From: Entrophospora sp. SA101
Taxonomy: Eukaryota > Glomeromycota > Glomeromycetes > Entrophosporales > Entrophosporaceae
Assembly (NCBI GenBank): GCA_958430865.1
Contig: CAUDNR010000424.1
Coordinates: 2,734 to 27,164, forward strand
DNA: 24,431 nucleotides
Reading direction: 5' to 3'
Of this stretch, positions 19,992 through 24,431 are shown one piece after another (position 1 is the first letter of the stretch; every line of letters starts with the position of its first letter). The notes below the pieces were generated by a model. It ran no database searches, was not told the origin of the DNA, and saw nothing but the letters and a program-made list of their open reading frames with translations. The position numbers were made by a program, and so were the translations under genes.

Positions 19992-20031
19992 ATGGGGCAT
20001 GCTGCAACAAAGAATTTGTAGGTATCAAATT
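19992..20031. repeat. Dispersed repeat, copy 2
   Basis: Identical over 20 bases to 4268-4287, then matching the GAATTT...ATCAA block of copy 1 after an apparent deletion between CAAA direct repeats. Orientation is the same as copy 1. Confidence 0.5.
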
Positions 20032-20649
20032 AGCCAAAATTGTTTAACAACACAATGTATTAATGGCTTTATAATAATGCTCTTCGTTTCTTGCTTCATA
20101 AAATTTAATTGTCAAATACCATTTATAGTAGCAATCAAGCCAAAAGTATAAACTTATCCCCTTCTTTCACTTTAATTGTACATATTTTATCTGGCCTGAT
20201 TCAATTTGTTTTCTTCGACTTTATTTAGTTAGCATTTGTAATTTTTTTTTCTTAAATCTTTGAATAATTGATACTTAACTTTTTAAACTAATTCAAAATT
20301 TTACCTTTGCAAGGAAGGTTGCTGAAAATGATCAACTTCCATTTACCGCACTTTTTGTTGATTGTGGCCGAAATTTTATTTGTTTTAATCATTAGTTAAT
20401 AAAAATGTTAGAGATGTGAAATTTTGCACATATAATTTGGTAACCTAAGTTGCAAAACAATGCTTTTTATCATGCAATTTTTTTTAAAGAGTGCACCAGA
20501 TCGATATTACACTGGGTTCATGTATTACAGATTTTCATTTGTTGATTAATTGGTGGTCCGCCGATCAACGATAGAATTTCTTTTAATATTATTATTAAAT
20601 TAAAAAAAACCTCCATTTTCAGATTTAATAATAATAAATTATTTTTTAA
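20032..20649. other. Non-coding spacer
   Basis: No coding frame or repeat recognised beyond ordinary A/T runs. Confidence 0.45.
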
Positions 20650-20651
20650 TA

Positions 20652-20820
20652 CACAGTGAATCTTGATTTAGCGGATCTCGAATTAGCAGATACTAATTAA
20701 AAATCTCAGTTTTACGGATAAAGTTCAAAGAACAGTTCCGTAATAAACCTTAATAAAGACCTTCTTGATATGGCGGATATCTCGGTTCAAACAGATTTTT
20801 TTAAACCAAGATTTACTGTG
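20652..20820. mobile_element. pogo/Tc1-mariner-type MITE, 169 bp
   Basis: The ends are CACAGTGAATCTTGATTTA and, on the other strand, CACAGTAAATCTTGGTTTA: 19 bp with two mismatches, flanked by TA on both sides (20650-20651 and 20821-20822). TA target duplication and ends beginning CAGT...CTTG, followed by GCGGATCTCG, fit pogo/Fot1-type elements. No coding capacity. A second, decayed copy is seen at 3455-3585. Confidence 0.85.
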
Positions 20821-20822
20821 TA

Positions 20823-21411
20823 ATGACAATTATACGACTTTGGATTTACATTATATTGCCAATTTGCATTTTAAAACAATTTTTCCAAAATAGTAAAAGT
20901 ATATACTGTATATTGTAAAGGTTACATGAATAGAAGTTTGTGGATGAGGCATAATTAGGTTTAATATCATAATCAATGTCCAAAATATGTATGGCTGAGT
21001 TTGAATTAACTTTGAGCTGCACTCATTTATTAATCACAAGCTTTTATATTAATTGACTTGTTTTATAAATTTATTGCCTCTCTCTTGTACCTAGAAAGCT
21101 TTGATAAGTCTATAAGTACACATCTGCTCCGCGTTTTGATTGCAATTAAAATATTTATAAACTAAAATAAAAATATCAATGCAAATAAAAAATAGTACCT
21201 CTGTCATTAACACGTCTTCAGACCCAATCTCATACCAAACAACATCATTCACGTTTTGCCATTGAAAAATAGATGGTTTTTCAAAAATCAAATCACGTTA
21301 ACAAAAAAAAATCTTTGTACAACACCAAGTGCCAATAATAATAAATATTTTGTTTTTTTTTTTTTTTCCCCTTAACAAGTCTTTTTTATAAAATTATAAA
21401 AATGCCAAATT
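20823..21411. other. Spacer with a possible orphan exon on the minus strand
   Basis: At 21291-21199 the minus strand reads IFEKPSIFQWQNVNDVVWYE then IGSEDVLMTE, followed by GAG|GTAC. This looks more coding-like than its surroundings, but no partner exon, start or family was identified. The remainder is AT-rich and non-coding. Confidence 0.3.
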
Positions 21412-22518
21412 CATAACGGCGTCTGTTTTCCTCCAGAATACGTTCCTCATAATATTAAGATGAAATATAATGGTATGGAAATATTATTGTTGTTGTTGTT
21501 GTTATAATTTTTAATTATATTTATAAATTTTTTATAATAATCATTATTGATTTCTTTTTTCAAAGGGCTTGAAATCAAACTCACTCCAGAAGCGAAGAAG
21601 TAGCTACATTTTATGCTGCATTATTATTTAACACAGACTATGTAAAGAACAATACTTTCAACAAAAACTTTTTTAAAGATTGGCAAGTTATCTTGGAAGA
21701 ATCTGAAGAAAATCCACTAATTGAGAATTTTGAAAAATGTGATCTTACTTCTATATACAACTATTTACAAGAAGAAAAGGAACAAAGAATTTTTCAAAAT
21801 AGGAAAAACAAAAGTTGAAAGATGAAAAGACCAGGGTTGATGAGTTTTATGGTTATTGTTACTTAGATGGACATAAAGAAAAAATTGGTAATTTTAGAAT
21901 TGAGCCACTTGGTTTTGTTTAAAGGTCATTGTGATCATCCTAAAACTGGTTCATTGAAGTTGAGAGTCACCTCCAAGCAAATAACAATTAATATCAGTAA
22001 AGATGCATTTATCCCTCCTCCACCTGCGGCCACTCCTGGGGTGGTATTCTACGTTATAACACAGTTACCTGACTCACCACCTGGAAGGAGAATATAAATG
22101 ACAGCATAAATATGCGTTTTTAGCAGCCAATAGCTCACTTAAAGGTCAAAGTGACTTGAAAAAAATTGATAAAGCTAGGGAGTTCGATAAACACATAGAA
22201 AAAATTTGGTGTGATTACATATTGGATTTAAAAGATAGACTCAGTTCAGTTTGTCAACATACTATGGCTATGTATCTTATTGACAGGCTTTCCCTAAGAG
22301 CAGGAAATGAAAAAACTGAAGAAGCAGATACTATAGGTTTTTGTTCCCTCAGATGTGAGCATATTACTTTGGTACCGCCAATGACAGTCAAGTTCAATTT
22401 TCTAGTTAAAGATTCAATAAGATACATAAATTCGGTGGAAGTAATAGAACAAGTCTTCAAAAATCTTAAAATATTTCTGAAGGATAAGGGATTCACTGAA
22501 CGTTATTTGACAGATTAA
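21412..22518 (+). pseudogene. DNA topoisomerase I (type IB, TOP1) pseudogene, core fragment
   Basis: Recognisable TOP1 core in order: GVCFPPEYVPHNIKMKYNGM (from 21418); an intron-like gap with a GTT tandem; LEIKLTPEA; NKNFFKDWQVILEE; a segment matching [109 protein letters not shown]. Lesions: one-base losses near 21594 and 21805, a gained base near 21914, TGA at 22070-22072, a further shift near 22095-22110, and one near 22490 just before LFDRLK. The N-terminus and the C-terminal region bearing the later catalytic Arg, His and Tyr are absent. Type IB enzymes relax supercoils by nicking one strand; this copy cannot. The retained intron argues for a DNA-level duplicate rather than a retrocopy. 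Confidence 0.9.
21487..21503. repeat. (GTT)n tract in the TOP1 relic intron
   Basis: About five GTT units within the presumed intron between the KMKYNGM and LEIKLTPEA segments. Confidence 0.8.
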
Positions 22519-22558
22519 AGGTACAAAAAAAAAATATATATTTTCAAATTTCATATAT

Positions 22559-22589
<31 letters not shown>

Positions 22590-24431
22590 TTCTAATATTT
22601 TTTTTAAATGTAGTGCGATAAACTTTACCAGTAGTTCTATTCTTTGCTGTTGCAACAATTTCCATAGATCCAAAATGTAATGTTACTTGTACAGAACGAT
22701 TGAGCCCCAAATGAGTGTCAGGCATATCAACATCAAAACTACCCAATTCTTTCACCTCAGGTTCATCACAATATGTTGCATCATATTTGGTGGTATAAAA
22801 AAAGTGAAGTGTTCCACTGGTTTGATTGGGGTTAATAGGGCCCAAATAACTGGAAAATTCTTTGTTAACATTCACCTCTGTTCCTTTCCTGGCCATCAAA
22901 CTAAACTTGTAGATTCGGCCATTTATTGTTTTACGAGATAGTGGATCACCAGTTTGCTAATGTTAAAAAAGTTAGTTTTGTTATTTGGATAATATAATAT
23001 TGATAATATATTACTGTTTAGTTTTGGTTGATGATGCTTACCCATTTATCACTAATTTTAATTCCATATGACCATAATAATACTCTTGTTCTTACAATCT
23101 TCCTATCAAGTCCATATTCACATGCACCCTTTACTATTGCAGTAATTGGATTGGGTGGAACTATAATAAACAAAATATTTATTAACTGATTGCTTTAATT
23201 TTTCTTTTTTCTTTAAAAAAAAGGGTCAGCCAACCAACATACTTGCTATTTTCAATTTATCTTCAAATTTTTGTTTAATTCTAGATTGAAGATATTTTGA
23301 TTCACTAAATCCTCCAACCAAAAACATCACTGAACAGTCTGAACATTTTGATAACTGTTTCTCAATCAACTTCAAAATTTTGTTGATTACTGGATCAAAA
23401 AATGATTTCACAGTATCAAAATCAAGATCAATGACCCATTCATCCTCATCTGATAATTGATCTCTTTCTGACCCAGTGACATATTGCTTAAGTGCTGGAC
23501 ATTTTTTCTCAATGTCCAATTCAATGGTTTTGAATTGGGATTTTTCACCAGTGAATGGAATTTTAATATCAGGACAAAAATATTTATGTATTAAATAATT
23601 AACCTGACCGTAGTATTTCTCCTTTAACATGTTCATTGCAGATTTACCTACTCTACTTTCAAGAAATTTTAAAAACTCATCATCAACATAGGTACCTCCA
23701 CAAAAATCTCCTGAACGTTCAGTCATTTCTGCTATTTGTTCATTTGGTAATAATTTTCTAACTGTTAAGTCCACAGTTCCTCCACCACAATCAACAACCA
23801 AGTATGTTACTAAGTTAAATCATACAATGACAATGCTATTTAGTAAATTATAAGGTAAATAAAGTGAGCCAAAAAGCATTATTATATATACCTCCTGTTA
23901 CTAATTTGAGATCTTTTAATGTATTTATACAATGAATTGCAGCAGCTTCCGCTAAAATTTAGACCAATTATATTAGATGAAAATCAATCATATCATAATG
24001 GCTTGAAAATGCTTTCTTACGTTCAGTAGTAAATTGAAGATTTAATGTGCCTATAGATTTAATCAGGCCAGCATTGTATATACATTTTCTCATAATTGTC
24101 TTGGTATCCTCAGTGAATTCTAAAATGATAATTTTTAAAATAGTTAGAATATTTGTATATATGTGCGTGTGTGTTTATAAATATAATAACTAGTTACCAG
24201 CAGGTACTGTGAAAACAAGTCGCACCTGATTGTAAAAATCAATTCCATACCAATGTTTTTTTGTGTTCTCTTTGATTGTCTACCATATCATAAAAAAAAA
24301 ATTTTCAAATATAAACTAAAATTTACAATAAATTTTAACAATGTCTAGTTTTCATAAACTGAAAATACAAAGTATTTTTATCATACCTTTCCTAAAAAAA
24401 TGATTTCGTTCGTTAATTTGAAAAACAATTT
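22414..24431 (-). CDS. HSPA12-like Hsp70 family ATPase, 5' end beyond the window, 3' end abnormal
   Basis: Seven exons join in phase on the minus strand: 24431-24387, 24279-24198, 24119-24021, 23951-23892, 23809-23243, 23160-23042 and 22956-22414. Motifs of the actin-like ATPase fold: [23 protein letters not shown], phosphate loop [25 protein letters not shown], phosphate-2/adenosine region [14 protein letters not shown], then [18 protein letters not shown] and a beta-rich end with [20 protein letters not shown]. This matches the HSPA12 branch, which lacks a canonical substrate-binding domain and is highly expanded in Rhizophagus; the clients are unknown. After the TTF codons (ending 22606) the frame runs through the TA microsatellite and antisense of the TOP1 relic to a stop at 22414-22416. 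That tail is unlike the family and is probably not ancestral. The N-terminal part lies beyond the right edge. Confidence 0.85.
22562..22589. repeat. (TA)n microsatellite between TOP1 relic and Hsp70 gene
   Basis: About 14 TA units lie between the end of TOP1 homology (about 22518) and the last conserved Hsp70-like residue (22606). It probably marks or lies near the junction of the two gene remnants. Confidence 0.95.

Noticed and set aside
22254..22496. Minus-strand open frame of 80 codons
   Set aside because: It is antisense to the conserved TOP1 segment (LRAGNE...KDSIRY) and has no protein features of its own.
22687..22941. Plus-strand open frame of 84 codons
   Set aside because: It is antisense to the last Hsp70 exon, whose frame is clearly the coding one.

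Overview
The window looks like nuclear DNA of an arbuscular mycorrhizal fungus (Glomeromycotina, most like Rhizophagus). The evidence is strong AT richness, short GT-AG introns of about 70-190 bases (donors often GTAAGT), an HSPA12-type Hsp70, a lineage-typical kinase with an N-terminal CxxC...CxxC motif, two genes whose families I recall only from this fungal group, and many decayed gene copies and small DNA transposons. There are no bacterial-style operons, rRNA, convincing tRNA or CRISPR arrays.

Layout. 1-1075 (minus): 5' part of a CUE-domain ubiquitin-binding protein in four exons, running off the left edge. 1.1-6.3 kb: gene-poor, with two decayed kinase fragments (2.7-3.1 and 3.9-4.3 kb), a 283-bp hAT-type MITE with a perfect 8-bp target duplication (4755-5037), and a roughly 530-bp inverted-repeat element (5660-6191). 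6.35-9.1 kb (plus): a multi-exon pseudogene of an unrecognised, probably lineage-expanded family; it carries nonsense codons and a frameshift, and a second hAT-type MITE sits inside one exon (8580-8793). 9.8-10.9 kb (minus): a coiled-coil protein gene of unknown function with one homopolymer frameshift. 11.7-13.1 kb (plus): an intact two-exon protein-kinase-fold gene whose HRD motif reads HHN, hence a probable pseudokinase. 14.75 kb: a relic of a different kinase type. 15.2-15.66 kb (minus): a complete two-exon ECL1-family zinc-binding gene. 16-21.4 kb: mainly non-coding, with microsatellites, short coding relics, a foldback repeat and a 169-bp pogo-like MITE. 21.4-22.5 kb (plus): a DNA topoisomerase I (TOP1) pseudogene truncated at both ends. 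22.4-24.4 kb (minus): the 3' part of an HSPA12-like Hsp70 gene that meets the TOP1 relic head-on at a TA microsatellite.

The genes do not form a pathway. The likely functional ones (CUE protein, ECL1, Hsp70, perhaps the pseudokinase) are scattered stress, proteostasis and signalling genes. The main theme is gene-family birth and decay beside small DNA transposons. I saw no clear new multi-gene system. The most interesting leads are the two hAT MITEs, the pseudokinase beside decayed kinase copies, the coiled-coil gene, and the TOP1/Hsp70 junction. Family names come from reading motifs; no database search was run.
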